In this document: piece after piece, positions 34,430 to 46,428 of the stretch
How positions within the stretch are numbered: the first letter of the stretch is position 1
How the letters are laid out: every line of letters begins with the position of its first letter
Origin: Elephas maximus indicus
Lineage: Eukaryota; Chordata; Mammalia; Proboscidea; Elephantidae
Length of the DNA stretch: 64,000 bases
Reading direction: 5' to 3'
Assembly: GCF_024166365.1 (NCBI RefSeq)
Contig: NC_064842.1
Span: forward strand, 13,797,001 to 13,861,000
The notes under the pieces: model-generated
The model's input: the letters and a program-made list of their open reading frames with translations, nothing else
Database searches by the model: none
What the model was told of the DNA's origin: nothing
Position numbers and translations under genes: made by a program

Positions 34430-35340
34430 GCTAGTGACAATTAGAAAATAAAACTTGAAGAAATATCATTTACTAACATCAAAAATCACAACTTACTTAG
34501 AAATAAATTTAAAGATGTGTAAAACTAAAAAAAAAAAAAAATTTTTTTTTTAAGACTTGTACACTGGAAATATTACTGAGAAAAATCAAATGTATCTACT
34601 AAATTAAATGTATTTAAATAAATGAATACATGTAAACAAAAAAAATAAATGAACCTAAGTAAATGGAGAGATATACCATGTTCATGGATCGGAAGACTCG
34701 ATATTTTTAAGATGTCTGCTCTCCTAACTGACCTACAGATTCAAGGCAATCCTATTCAAAATCCTAGTAGGCTTTTTTATACAAACACATAAGCTGATTA
34801 TAAATTTTGTATGTTAAATGCAAAGAGCTTAAAACAGACAATATAATTTAGGAGAGGAAAAAAAAAAAGGAACAAAGTTGGAAGACTTACACTACCTGAT
34901 TTCAAGACTTACTATAAATGTACAATAATCAAGACACTGGCAAAAAGAGATCAATGGAACAGAATGAAGACTGAAGAAACCAATTCACACACATATAAGC
35001 AATTGATATTCAAAAAGAGGCCATGGTAATTCAATGAGGAGAGGGAAGGCTTTTCAACAAATGAAGCTGGAGTAACTAGACAGATGCTTAGAAAAAAGTA
35101 ACCACAACCCCTACACCTTGCATCAGATATTGAAATTAACTTGAAATGTTTCACCGACCTAAATGCAAAGGCTAAAACTATAAAACTTCTAGAAAAAAAA
35201 CAAAGGATAAAATTTCTGCAAACTTGCGGTTCATAAGATTTAAGACACAAAAACACACGGACTATAAAAAAAGGGTAAACGTCATCAAAATTAAAAATTC
35301 TTATTCTTCAAAAGATGCCTTTAGAAAATAAAAAGGAGAG
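34430..35340 (+). repeat. Old L1 ORF2 fragment, left part of a nested stack
   Basis: The RT-region sequence ccatgttcatggatcggaag, aagcaattgatattcaaaaa and atcaaaattaaaaattctta follows L1 ORF2 order. The same ORF2 resumes at 36,406 after two nested L1 3' ends. An A15T10 cassette interrupts it at 34,527. Confidence 0.8.
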
Positions 35341-36405
35341 TGAAGGAAACCAAAGACTGAAGGAAGAAATCAGTCTACAGGTCCAATAGCCCATGGCAAT
35401 CACAGCCTCTTATAGCCTGAGACCAGAAGAACTAGATGGTACCCGGCTACCATTACCGACTGCTCTGACCTGGAGCACAATAGAAGGTCCCAGTTAGCAT
35501 GGGATAAAAATGTAGAACAAAACTCAAATTCATAAAAAAGACCAGTTTTAATGGACTGACAGAGAGACAGAGGAACCCTGAGACAAGTGACCTAAGACAC
35601 TCTTTTAACGTGGAACTGAAGCCACTCCAGGAGGTCACCTTTCACTGCCAACTAAGAGATTGGCTTATAAACAATTACACTCATAAAGAATGTGCTCCTC
35701 AACAGAGAACCCCTGAGGGAGCAGGAGATCAGTGGGATGCAGACCCCAAATTCTCATAAAAAGACCATACTTAATGGTCTGACTGAGGCTAGAGGAATCC
35801 CGGCGGTCATGGTCCCCAAACCTTCTGTTGGCACAGGACAGGAACCATTCCTGAAGACAACTCATCAGACATGAAAGGGACTGGACAGTGGGTAGGAGAG
35901 AGATGCTGATGAAGAGTGAGCTAATTATATCAGGTGGACACTTGAGACTGTGTTGGCATCTCCTGTCTGGAGGGGGGACGGGAGGATAGAGAGAGTGGGA
36001 AGCTGGCAAAATTGCCACGAAAGGAGAGACTGGAAGGGCTGACTCATTAGGGGGAGAGCAAGTGGGAGTACGGAGTAAGGTGTATATAAACTTATATGTG
36101 ACAGTCTGACTTGATTTGTAAACGTTCACTTGAAGCTCAATAAAAGTTAATTAAAAAAAAAAAAAGAATGTGCTCCTTTAAACAATCAACTATATGAGAC
36201 CAAACGGTCAAAATTTACACAAAAGCAAAGATGAGAAGGCAAGGATGTACAGGAAAACTGGGATAGAAACGGTTAAGAGTACCGACACACAATGGGGATT
36301 GTAACCGATGTCACAGAACGATTTGTGTATGAATTGTTGAATGGAAATCTAATTTCCTGTGTAAACTTTCCCCTAAAACACAATATTCAAAAAAAGAAAA
36401 GAAAA
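35341..36405 (+). repeat. Middle-aged L1 3' end inserted in the older L1
   Basis: It carries the L1 3' UTR motifs cctgagaccagaagaactag and tggagcacaatagaaggtcc. It ends with gtaaactttcccctaaaaca and an A-rich tail (36,385-36,405). It is itself split by the younger element at 35,700-36,162. Aaaaagg occurs at both outer junctions and may be the target duplication. Confidence 0.65.
35700..36162 (+). mobile_element. Young 5'-truncated L1 3' end
   Basis: A 463-bp insertion starts caacagagaacccctgaggg and ends in AATAAA and poly(A). A perfect 15-bp target duplication aaagaatgtgctcct lies at 35,685-35,699 and 36,163-36,177. It is nearly identical to the 3' UTR of the full-length L1 (28,400-28,855), so it is the same subfamily. 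Confidence 0.96.
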
Positions 36406-37540
36406 AGGTAGACCACAGATTAGAAGAAAATATCCTCAGCATGTATATCTGATAAAAGACTTGTATTCAGGATATATTAAGAGTTTGTACAAGTCAACAG
36501 AAACCAAAAAACCAAACCCAGTGCTGTCGAGTCGATTCTGACTCATAGCAACCCTATAGGGTAGAGTAGAACTGCCCCATAGAGTTTCCAAGGAGCACCT
36601 GGTGGATTCGAACTGCCTACCCTTTGGTAGCACTTAACTACTACGCCACCAGGGTTTCCAAGTCAACAATAAGACAAACAATTCAATTTTTTTTAAAAAG
36701 GGAAAAAGAAGTGGACACAAGAGTTATCCAAATGACCAACAAGCATATGGAAATACGCTCAAAATTTTAGTCATCAGAGAAATACAAATTTAAACCACAA
36801 TGGGATACTATCTGACATCCACTAGAATGGCTAAAATTAAAGACTGACGATACTCAAGAATTGGTGAGGAAGTGGAGCAACTGGAACCCTCATGAAATGC
36901 AAAATGATACAACCACTTTGGAAAACACCTTGGCAGTTTCCTATACAGTTAAAAATACACTTACCATGTAACTCAGCAATTCCTCTTCTAGTTATTTACC
37001 CAAATGAAATAAACACACATGTTCACACAAATGTAGACACATATATATACAAATGTTTGGAGAAGCTTTACTCATAAAAGCCAAAAACTAAAAACAACAC
37101 AAGTGTCCACCAACAGGTGAATGGATAAACAAACTGTGGTATACTCAAACAATGGAATACTACTCAGGAAGAGGAAGGATCAAAAGACTGAGAAATAAAA
37201 CAACATGGGTGAATCTCAAAAACATTATGCCGGGCAAAAGAAGCCAGATATGAAAGGATATATATTATTTCATCTGTATAAAGCTCTACAACAGGCAAAA
37301 TTAAAGTCTGGTGACAGAAATCAGATCAGTGGTTGCCTAAGTGGGGTCTGGCAAGGGATTGACTATAATGGAACACAACGGAGCTTCCTGGAGTGATAAA
37401 AATGTTTCTATACCTTGATTGGGATGATGGTTTAGAACTTTTACATTTGTTAAAGCTCAGAGAAGTGTACACTCATGATGTGTGCACTGCTGTATGTAAG
37501 TTCAGTTTAGAATTATAAACGCAAGGTCAGTGGATGTGAC
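36406..37540 (+). repeat. Old L1 ORF2 C-terminal region, right part of the nested stack
   Basis: It resumes with gaccacagattagaagaaaa and passes atctgataaaagacttgtat. It reaches the C-terminal region (gagaaatacaaatttaaacc, tacaaccactttggaaaaca, aatactactcaggaagagga) and a 3' end near ttagaattataaacgcaagg. It is decayed throughout. Confidence 0.78.
36500..36658 (-). mobile_element. tRNA-derived SINE with target duplication
   Basis: The plus strand shows gctgtcgagtcgattctgac (tail) to cttaactactacgccaccag (head). The repeat caagtcaaca is at 36,490-36,499 and 36,659-36,668. It is inserted in the old L1. Confidence 0.95.
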
Positions 37541-37608
37541 TGCAAACGCGGAGCTATGGCAATATATTCTGGTACTTGAAAAGCTTCAAAACGCATGCTG
37601 GAACACAA

Positions 37609-38080
37609 CAGAGAACCCCTGAGGGAGCAGGAGAGTAGTGGGATACAGATCCCAAATTCTCATAAAAAGACCAGACTTAATGGTCAGACTGAGACTAGAG
37701 GGACCCCAGAGGCCACGGTCCCGAGACCTTCTGCTAGCCCAAAACAGGAACCATTCCCAAAGCCAACTCTTCAGACAGGGATTGGACTGGAATATGGGAT
37801 AGAAAATGATACTGGTGAGGAGTGAGCTTCTTGGATCAAATAGACACATGAGACTATGTTGGCATCTCCTGTCTGGAAGGGAGATGAGAGGGTAGAGGGG
37901 GCCAGAAGCTGCCCAAATGGACACGAAGAGAGATAGTGGAGAGAAGGACTGTGCTGTCTCATTAGGGGTGAGCAATTAGGACTGTATTGCAAGGTGGATG
38001 TAAATTTTTATATGAGAGACTGACCTGATTTGTAAACTTTCACTTAAAGCACAATAAAAATTAATTAAAAAAAAAAACTC
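37609..38080 (+). mobile_element. 5'-truncated L1 3' end
   Basis: It starts acagagaacccctgagggag, like the 35.7-kb copy but more diverged (gacagggattggactggaat, ggagatgagagggtagaggg). It ends with caataaaaattaattaaaaa. No clear target duplication is visible. Confidence 0.88.
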
Positions 38081-39633
38081 CGGCTGTCGGTAAGAAATAG
38101 TATCAATTAAAAAAAATTTTTTTTAATTACTAAATCTTTGGGAAGACACTTTAAAACTAGTCTATTGCTGATCAGAATAAAAAGGGCCAATGATATTAAC
38201 TACAAAACTGTACTTTGATTTTAACTAATAAGACTTTATTACAAAATGTTCAGTAAAATAAAGCATTTTTTCTGGCATACGAAAATGCCTGAGAGGTCAA
38301 GGCAGGCTGTTTTTCCTTTAATGCTAAAAGACTTTTTTACTTTACTCTTGCTGAAAAAGAAGTCAGTCATATGCCTAAAAAATACCACTGCCAGCCCAAA
38401 CCTCTCAGCTCGTTATTTTAGTTAGAGTGGTGAGTTGGTCAGTGAAGAACATTTAGGCCAGGACCTATGGCACTGCAACATGGCAACCCATTACATGCAA
38501 CTGTTTTGGACTCTGACTTATAGTTTTCAGTCAATAAGCATAATAAGAAGAAATGCAGTTCTGGGTAAAATAAATGGCCAGTTATTTAAAGCATGTCAAC
38601 AAATAGGTTCTTATCACTAAGGCATATTAAACTTCCAGGAGTCTGGAAACAAAAAACCAGTTGCCACTGAGTCCATTTCGACTCATGGTGACCCCAGGTG
38701 TGTCAGAGTAGAACTGTGCTCCATAGGGTTTTCGGTGGCTGATTTTTCAGAAGTAGCTTGCCAGGCCTTTCTTCCAAAGCGTCTCTGAGTGGACTCAAAT
38801 CTCCAACCTTTCAGTTAGCAGCTGAGCATGTTAACAGTTTACACCACGCAGGGACTCAGGTGTGTATCTTTAAAGGTCACAAATATTACAAGGTGAAGAC
38901 ACACCAGGAACTCCCCTGACACAATAAGATATCCAAATGTAAAAAGCATACCCAACAGCATCCAATTCAAGACTTTTTTGCGTTAGGTATTTACCTGCCA
39001 ACCCTCTTTGTAAGTGTCACAATAAAGTGACTTCATTTAATAAAAAAAAAAATAGCAACCATTTTTACTTATTACAAACATGATACCTCAACCCGGTCAG
39101 AAATAAATATGTAAAACTTGGCATTTTATGTAAGGAAAAACCACAGTGATTTTTTAAATCTTTCCCCTACCCAAGACTGAAGGTACTTTCACTTCCCTGA
39201 AATGCACAGGTAAGTCTCTAGGGCTTAGTTTGGGTACAGTCCAGCTCTGAGAAGATAAGAAACCATTTGTTAGAAAGGGTGTGGTAGGTCAACTAATACT
39301 TGAATGAAACTGATTAAACATTCTGAGACTGTGGAAGCCCGTACAAGACGCCATTCATTCTCTCTGAAGTAGGCAGTGGACAATCCAGTAAGGAGAGCTG
39401 TGCTTCAGTCTCCAAGAAACACGCAAACTTAAAATCTTTCAAGAACATTCTGATGAACACAACTGTTTTGCTTGTTTGGGGTCAAAGTGTAACATGCAAT
39501 TTCTTTCCACTTCAGGAAAAACAGATAGTACATAAAATTAATCTGTAAAAGGGAGTTTCACAATTCATGAGTTCATAACTACTGTTCTCAACTCTAGTCT
39601 TTTTCTCTCTATACATTTAAGAGCATCTCTTAC
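38081..39633. other. Intron stretch, mostly unassigned, with one SINE
   Basis: A palindromic A8T8 run lies at 38,109-38,124. A SINE occupies about 38,655-38,865. The rest, including 900 bases beside the 39.6-kb NVL exon, shows no repeat I can name. Confidence 0.4.
38655..38865 (-). mobile_element. Afrotherian SINE, mosaic type
   Basis: The plus strand shows the tail gccactgagtccatttcgac, the AfroSINE-type module ccatagggttttcggtggct and gatttttcagaagtagcttg, then a head of the other SINE type (ccaacctttcagttagcagc). It combines parts of the two SINE groups in this window. Confidence 0.8.
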
Positions 39634-39704
39634 CTTTTTTGACACAGAGGGTTTTACTTTCTTGAAGGCTTCTTCAAAGTGTTTAAGACTAATCTTGAGT
39701 TCCC
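39634..39704 (-). CDS. NVL: NVL coding exon (C-terminal HFEEAF helix)
   Basis: This 71-bp exon encodes GELKISLKHFEEAFKKVKPS then VSKK. The pattern K-x-HFEEAFKKV is the last helix of type II AAA proteins (VCP has an equivalent HFEEAM segment). The acceptor is gctccacag and the donor gtaaga directly after the second Lys, phase 0. If the donor is ignored the reading frame runs 22 more codons into the intron before a stop at 39,565-39,567; the consensus donor and the matching terminal exon at 18.3 kb show that this read-through is not the normal product. Confidence 0.95.
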
Positions 39705-40405
39705 CTGTGGAGCAAATACATAAACAGACAAATCGTGGTAGAGTAGGCTGACTGTGATTTAGTTCCTCTTGAGAGACATCCAAGTCTAAAGGGAACACTG
39801 ATGAGATTAGCGATGGGATAGGCTGTATTCGTTTCAGAACAGTATCCAAGCCAGATATATTCTGTGCATCAGATTTGAATCCAGTATCACCCAAAGATAC
39901 ACTCTCTACCACTCACAGACAGGTGCCCTTTTGTAGGCCCTCTCTGCTTTGTTCACCTTAACTTAATGGTGATGCTTATGAAGAAGAACCAGAATTGTTC
40001 TCTTTTTAAGACAATTTGAGAAAATTTAAGTGGGAATGAAAAGGTAGAATTCTATAATAATTAGATGTTATGGAGTTATCCTAACACTGGATTAAAAGAA
40101 GGTTGCAATTCTTTACAAAGGTTATGCCATTACATAAGTAAATCAAATAGTTAAATGTTAAATGAGGCTTGGTTTAGAATGTTAGTATGACAACGTACAT
40201 GACAATTTATATTTAAAACAGTAAACCTCCTACACAGATAATAGGTAGTACATTTACCTAACAACAAAATAAAATGCAAGTTGAGTGACATTCCTGATTT
40301 CAGTTTTAGTAAGATAAGCTATCAACACAAAGCCCCTATACAACAGAGGTATTGGGAAGTGAAAGCTGCAGCAAAGCAGGAAGTCATAATTTGTTTTATA
40401 TATAT

Positions 40406-40553
40406 GGGGCCTGGTGGTAGTGGTTAAGAGCTATGGCTGCTAGCCAAAAGGTCGGCAGTTCATAGAAACCAGCCGCTCCTTGGAAGCCACATGAGGCAGT
40501 TCTACTCTGTCTTATAGGGTCGCTATGAGTCAGAATCAACTTGATGGCAATGG
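40406..40553 (+). mobile_element. tRNA-derived SINE with target duplication
   Basis: It runs from ggggcctggtggtagtggtt to the tail gctatgagtcagaatcaact. The repeat gttttatatatat is at 40,393-40,405 and 40,554-40,566. The right copy has grown into a TA microsatellite. Confidence 0.93.
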
Positions 40554-40556
40554 GTT

Positions 40557-40645
40557 TTATATATATATATATGTATAAATGTATATATGTATGTATATAT
40601 ATGTATATTTATGTATATATATATGTATACAGATACATACATATA
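40557..40645. repeat. (TA)n/(TATG)n microsatellite
   Basis: An imperfect alternating purine-pyrimidine tract, continuous with the SINE's right target copy. Confidence 0.9.
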
Positions 40646-40675
40646 TAGACATAAACCCCATTCTTAGACCCCCCC

Positions 40676-40679
<4 letters not shown>

Positions 40680-40713
<34 letters not shown>
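40680..40713. repeat. (CA)n microsatellite
   Basis: About sixteen CA units lie before the 3' end of a minus-strand SINE. Confidence 0.95.
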
Positions 40714-40715
<2 letters not shown>

Positions 40716-40721
40716 TAAACC

Positions 40722-40813
40722 CCACTGCCAGTGAGTTGACTTCAACTCATAGCAACTTTACAGGACGGCGTACTACTGCCCCATAGGATTTCCAAAGCTG
40801 TAATCTTTACAGG
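40722..40813 (-). mobile_element. Left part (3' end) of a SINE split by RTE
   Basis: The tail gccagtgagttgacttcaac is followed by the ctgtaatctttacag module, which stops at the RTE insertion and resumes at 41,296 (aagcagactgccacatcttt). Confidence 0.88.
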
Positions 40814-41295
40814 CAAATCTGCTGCAAAACACCTCTTTAAAATGTTAAAAAGGAAAGATGTCACTTCAAGGACAAAGGCACCCCTGACCTAAGCCATGGT
40901 GTTTTCAATGGCCTCATATGCATGTGAAAGCTCTGAATTACGGGGTTGGTGAAGAATACTGAATATACCATGGCCTGCCAGGAAAACAAATCTGTCTTGG
41001 AAGAAGTACAGCCAGAATGCTCCTTAGAAGCAAGGATGGTAAGACTTTGTCTCACATACTTTGGACCTATTATCAGGAGGGGACCAGTCCCTGGAGAAGG
41101 ACATCATGCTTGGTAAAGTACAAGGAAAGCAAAAAAGAGGAAGACCCTCAATGAGATGGACTGACACAGTGGCTGCAACGATGGGCTCAAGCATAACAAA
41201 AATTGTGAGGATGGCACATGACTGGGCAGTGTTTCGTTCTGTTGTACAGAGGGTCGCTATGAGTTGGAACCAACTCCACGGCACCTAGCAACAGC
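40814..41295 (+). mobile_element. RTE 3' fragment nested in a SINE
   Basis: It begins gcaaatctgctgcaaaacac (RT C-terminal region), encodes decayed SLEKDIMLGKVQGKQKRGRP, and ends with ctatgagttggaaccaactc and gcacctagcaaca. Same family as the larger copies, strongly 5'-truncated. Confidence 0.92.
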
Positions 41296-41398
41296 ATATG
41301 AAGCAGACTGCCACATCTTTCTCCCATGAAGCTGCCAGTGGGTTCGAACTGCTGACGGACATTTGGTTAGCAGTCGAGCACTTAACCACTATGCCTGC
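41296..41398 (-). mobile_element. Right part (5' end) of the SINE split by RTE
   Basis: It runs from aagcagactgccacatcttt to the head region cacttaaccactatgcc, completing the 40,722 fragment. Confidence 0.87.
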
Positions 41399-41399
41399 C

Positions 41400-41556
41400 C
41401 ACCCACTGCCATCGAGTCGATTCCGACTCATAGCAACCTATAAGACAGAGTAGAACTGCCTCATAGAGTTTCCAAGGAGCGCCTGGCGGATTCGAACTGC
41501 CCATCTCTTGGTTAGCAGCTGTAGCACTTAACCACTACACCACCAGGGTTTCCACA
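41400..41556 (-). mobile_element. tRNA-derived elephant SINE
   Basis: Near full length. The plus strand goes from gccatcgagtcgattccgac to cttaaccactacaccaccag. The 6-bp stem gagtcg/cgactc of the tail is perfect here. It directly abuts the previous SINE. Confidence 0.94.
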
Positions 41557-43470
<1,914 letters not shown>

Positions 43471-43598
43471 CTTGCTGCCGTCGAGTCTACTCTGACTCAC
43501 AGAAAGCAACCCTACAGGACAGAGCAGACCTGCCCCACAGGGTCTCCGAGGAGCGGCTGGAGGATTCAGACTCTTGGTAGCAGCTGAACTCTTGACGT
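43471..43598 (-). mobile_element. SINE fragment
   Basis: The tail gctgccgtcgagtctactct and part of the body (gcagctgaactcttgac) are present. The tRNA-like head is missing, cut at the RTE that follows. Confidence 0.85.
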
Positions 43599-43616
43599 GT
43601 ATTACCTGCTCATGGG

Positions 43617-43953
43617 AATAGACCACGGACTGCCAAAAGAACGGACAAATCTGTCTGAGAAGAAGTATAGCCAGAGTGCTCCTTAGAGGCAAGGACGGCG
43701 AGACTGCGTCTTCCATACTCTGGACCTGTTGTCAGGAGGAAGCAGTCCCTAGAGAAGGACATCATGCTTGGCAGAGTACAGGGTCAGCGGAAAAGAGGAA
43801 GACCCTCAGTGAGGTGGACTGACACAGTGGCTGCAACAGTGAGCTCAAGCATGACAACGACTGTAAGGATGGCTCAGGACCAAGCAGTGTTTCGTTCTGT
43901 TGTGTATAGGGTTGCTATGAGTCGGAACCGACTCGATGGCACCTAACAACAAC
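43617..43953 (+). mobile_element. RTE 3' fragment
   Basis: It encodes decayed LGRVQGQRKRGRPSVRWTDT and ends with the perfect palindrome gagtcggaaccgactc (43,919-43,934), then gatggcacctaacaacaaca. The best preserved RTE tail in the window. Confidence 0.94.
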
Positions 43954-44523
43954 AAAATAAGCTTACATAAAAAGTCATTTATGGCCCCAAGTTGAAAAGG
44001 GGAAAGTATAAAGGCTAGAAAGTCTTTGATGAACCTGATTCAGGCTCACGCTGAGTGGACACATTATAAGTTATTAAAAACATAACAAGAACTCGCAGGT
44101 CTTCGTTTATGTAGTTATTCATACAATAATATTCTGAGTCAGCAGAGCTCTGAGTTCACCTAAAGACACTCGTGCTGACTGGGGTTTCACTGCATTACAG
44201 CTTTAAGAGAATTCTTTTTAAAGACTCTTTGAGAAAAAGGTCGAATTTGGGGATAAAACCTCATTTCTAGATACTATTATGTAAGGTTGGTAATCTACAT
44301 AACATATAAAATTAAAGACCCACAAAGCTTAAATTATTAACTGAATCCAATGTTTCTTTTGGTTAAGTGCTAGAATTATAAAATTATTTAATCATAACAT
44401 GCATGCTGAGGTATTCACTTCTTAACGTTAAACTTAACACTGGTGCAGAGACAACCTAAACTAACGTCAACGGGTAGCTGAAGACTATGCTAGTTAGTAC
44501 GTTATCTCTCAGACTGTCATGAC

Positions 44524-44679
44524 CAAAAACCCACTGTCATCGAGTGACTCCGACCGATAGCAATTCTCTAGGAGAGGGTAGGACTGCCCCACAGGGTTTC
44601 CAAAGAGTAGCCGGTGGGTTCGGATTGCCGAATTTTGGTTAGCAGCTGAGCTTTTAACCACTGTGCCACCAAGGGTCCA
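44524..44679 (-). mobile_element. tRNA-derived elephant SINE
   Basis: The plus strand runs from cactgtcatcgagtgactcc to cttttaaccactgtgccacc. The flanks gactgtcatgac (44,512-44,523) and aactgtgatgac (44,680-44,691) look like an eroded target duplication. 43,954-44,523 and 44,692-45,720 are unassigned intron. Confidence 0.9.
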
Positions 44680-45719
44680 AACTGTGATGACAGCGGCATT
44701 AAAATCAAATGCAACCATTTAATTTGAACCCTAACCCCTTTATAGGCTGACGCCCTACTTGGTATAATCCGGAAGATTCTGTCATCGAAACTGCCTCTGC
44801 TACTCACTGAAAGAAAATCTTTTCTTCTGACTTTAGCACCCAAAGGTGTAAATGACTTGCCTTTGTCTTTTTTCTTTTCCTACAGTAGCAAGACAATTTA
44901 ATTAAGAAGGTTGGACACCCACCCAGGGGAAGATGTGAATTCTCCTCAAAGGGAGGCAGGGGATTTCATGCAGCCCCTCACTGCATGGTCTGGGACTCTA
45001 ATTGTTTCCCCTTCTTGAGAATCACTGTCCTTACGAAGCGAGCCGTGATTACGGATGAGGGTACACGGATGAGGGTGTATCTGGAAATAACCCAGTGTGC
45101 CTGTATTACTGCCAGTGGGTATCTTTCTCTGGATATAAACTTACATTGCTGAATAACAGACTTCTGAAGAAAACACCCACTCACTTGGCTTTGGGAAGTC
45201 CCACACTATTTGGACTTGCCCTGGGGGAACCGTGTGCACAATCAATAGGGCTTATACAACAAGCTCGAGGGGGAGATGTCTCCGTTAAACTTCAGTTTCA
45301 TTTCTTCCCTTGTGTCCCAAATCGGGAAAGTTCACAAAATTTACTTAAAACCATATGAAGAAAAAAACCTAAACAACAGTAAGGACGAACATATGAAAGC
45401 TGAAGGCAGAAATGCCTGACTTTCTGCTTTTCCTATCGGCTGTGTGGACGTTACCAGGTGTGCTGTGGAAAATGCACTGCGAGCCTTGGCAAATGCGGCA
45501 TAAGCAGGTTATTCTGTTAGGTGCTGAAACACCCGGGCAACACGGCAGCTAGTAGTGACACGTCTGCTCAAACATTCAGCTAGAACAGACAGAATGTGTG
45601 AAGGCCTCAATGGTGGTTAGGGCAGCTGAGTACCAAGAACCATATGAAAGAATTCCCTATTCCCAGGAACTCCTTCGGAGGCTCAAAATGGCTACTCCCT
45701 TCTCCAGGAAAGAAGCTGC

Positions 45720-45855
45720 ATGGAACAGGCAGACACTGTATTACGTGCTTTGTAGGAGACTTCATTTAACCCTCCCGAGAACCTTGTGAAGTGGACAGCA
45801 TTTCTCCTCATTTTACAGATGAAGCAACGGCCTCAGAGAGTTCACCGACTGGAGG
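45720..45855. repeat. Ancient MIR/L2-type fragment
   Basis: The sequence ctcattttacagatgaagca and gcctcagagagttcac is a pattern common in MIR/L2-age repeats. It ends only about 15 bases from the NVL exon's donor at 45,868. Confidence 0.5.
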
Positions 45856-45868
45856 TTTACATACTTAC

Positions 45869-45945
45869 GTATAGCAATCACAGCGAAGGTCACCAGCAAC
45901 TGCTTCCAAGTTTACATCTGCATCCAGTGGGGGTTTGGTACCGTT
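45869..45945 (-). CDS. NVL: NVL coding exon (linker into helical lid)
   Basis: This 77-bp exon encodes NGTKPPLDADVNLEAVAGDL then RCDCY plus two bases of a Thr codon. It starts in phase 0, matching the phase-0 end of the 57.9-kb exon, and ends in phase 2 (AC|), completed by the G of the next exon. The acceptor is tctgtttag and the donor gtaagt. These residues link the AAA alpha/beta subdomain to the alpha-helical lid of the second ATPase module. A MIR/L2-like ancient fragment (about 45,720-45,855) sits just inside the downstream intron, and two tandem minus-strand SINEs lie about 45 bp upstream of the acceptor. Confidence 0.96.
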
Positions 45946-45989
45946 CTAAACAGACAAAAATGAAGATTTTTCACTGGCGCTTTAAAGAC

Positions 45990-46172
45990 CACACAACCAA
46001 AACCAAACCCACTTCCATTGAGTCGATCCCAACTCACAGTGACCCCATAGGGTTTCCAAGGCTGTAACTCTCTACAGAAGCAGACAGCCACACCTCTCTC
46101 CTGAGGAGCTACTGGTGGTTTCGAACTACCCACCTTTCAGTTAGCAATCAATCACTCTAACCACACAGCGTC
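45990..46172 (-). mobile_element. tRNA-derived SINE, longer variant
   Basis: The plus strand shows ttccattgagtcgatcccaa, the module ctgtaactctctacagaagc and a degraded head (cactctaaccacacagcg). Accacaca occurs at both borders. Confidence 0.9.
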
Positions 46173-46174
46173 CC

Positions 46175-46339
46175 CAAACAAAACCAAACCCGTTGCCGTT
46201 GAGTTGATTCCAACTCACAGTGACCCTATCGGACAGAGCAGATCTGCTCCAGAGGGTTTCTAAGGAACAGCTGGTAGATTCGAACTGCCATCCTTTGGGT
46301 AGCAGCCAAGCTCTTAACCACTGTACCACCAGGGCTCTT
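46175..46339 (-). mobile_element. tRNA-derived elephant SINE
   Basis: It follows the previous SINE in tandem. Tail gttgccgttgagttgattcc, head cttaaccactgtaccaccag. Confidence 0.93.
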
Positions 46340-46428
46340 TACTCCACATAGGAGCTTCTCAATATATAGCAATGGCTACTTGACTAAATGAATATAACTG
46401 ACTCCTAGACCAGTATTAGAAGATTTTC

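Noticed and set aside
39565-39912. 115-codon frame as a single exon or small gene
   Set aside because: Only its middle (39,704-39,634) matches NVL, and consensus acceptor and donor sites bound that part. The rest is intron.
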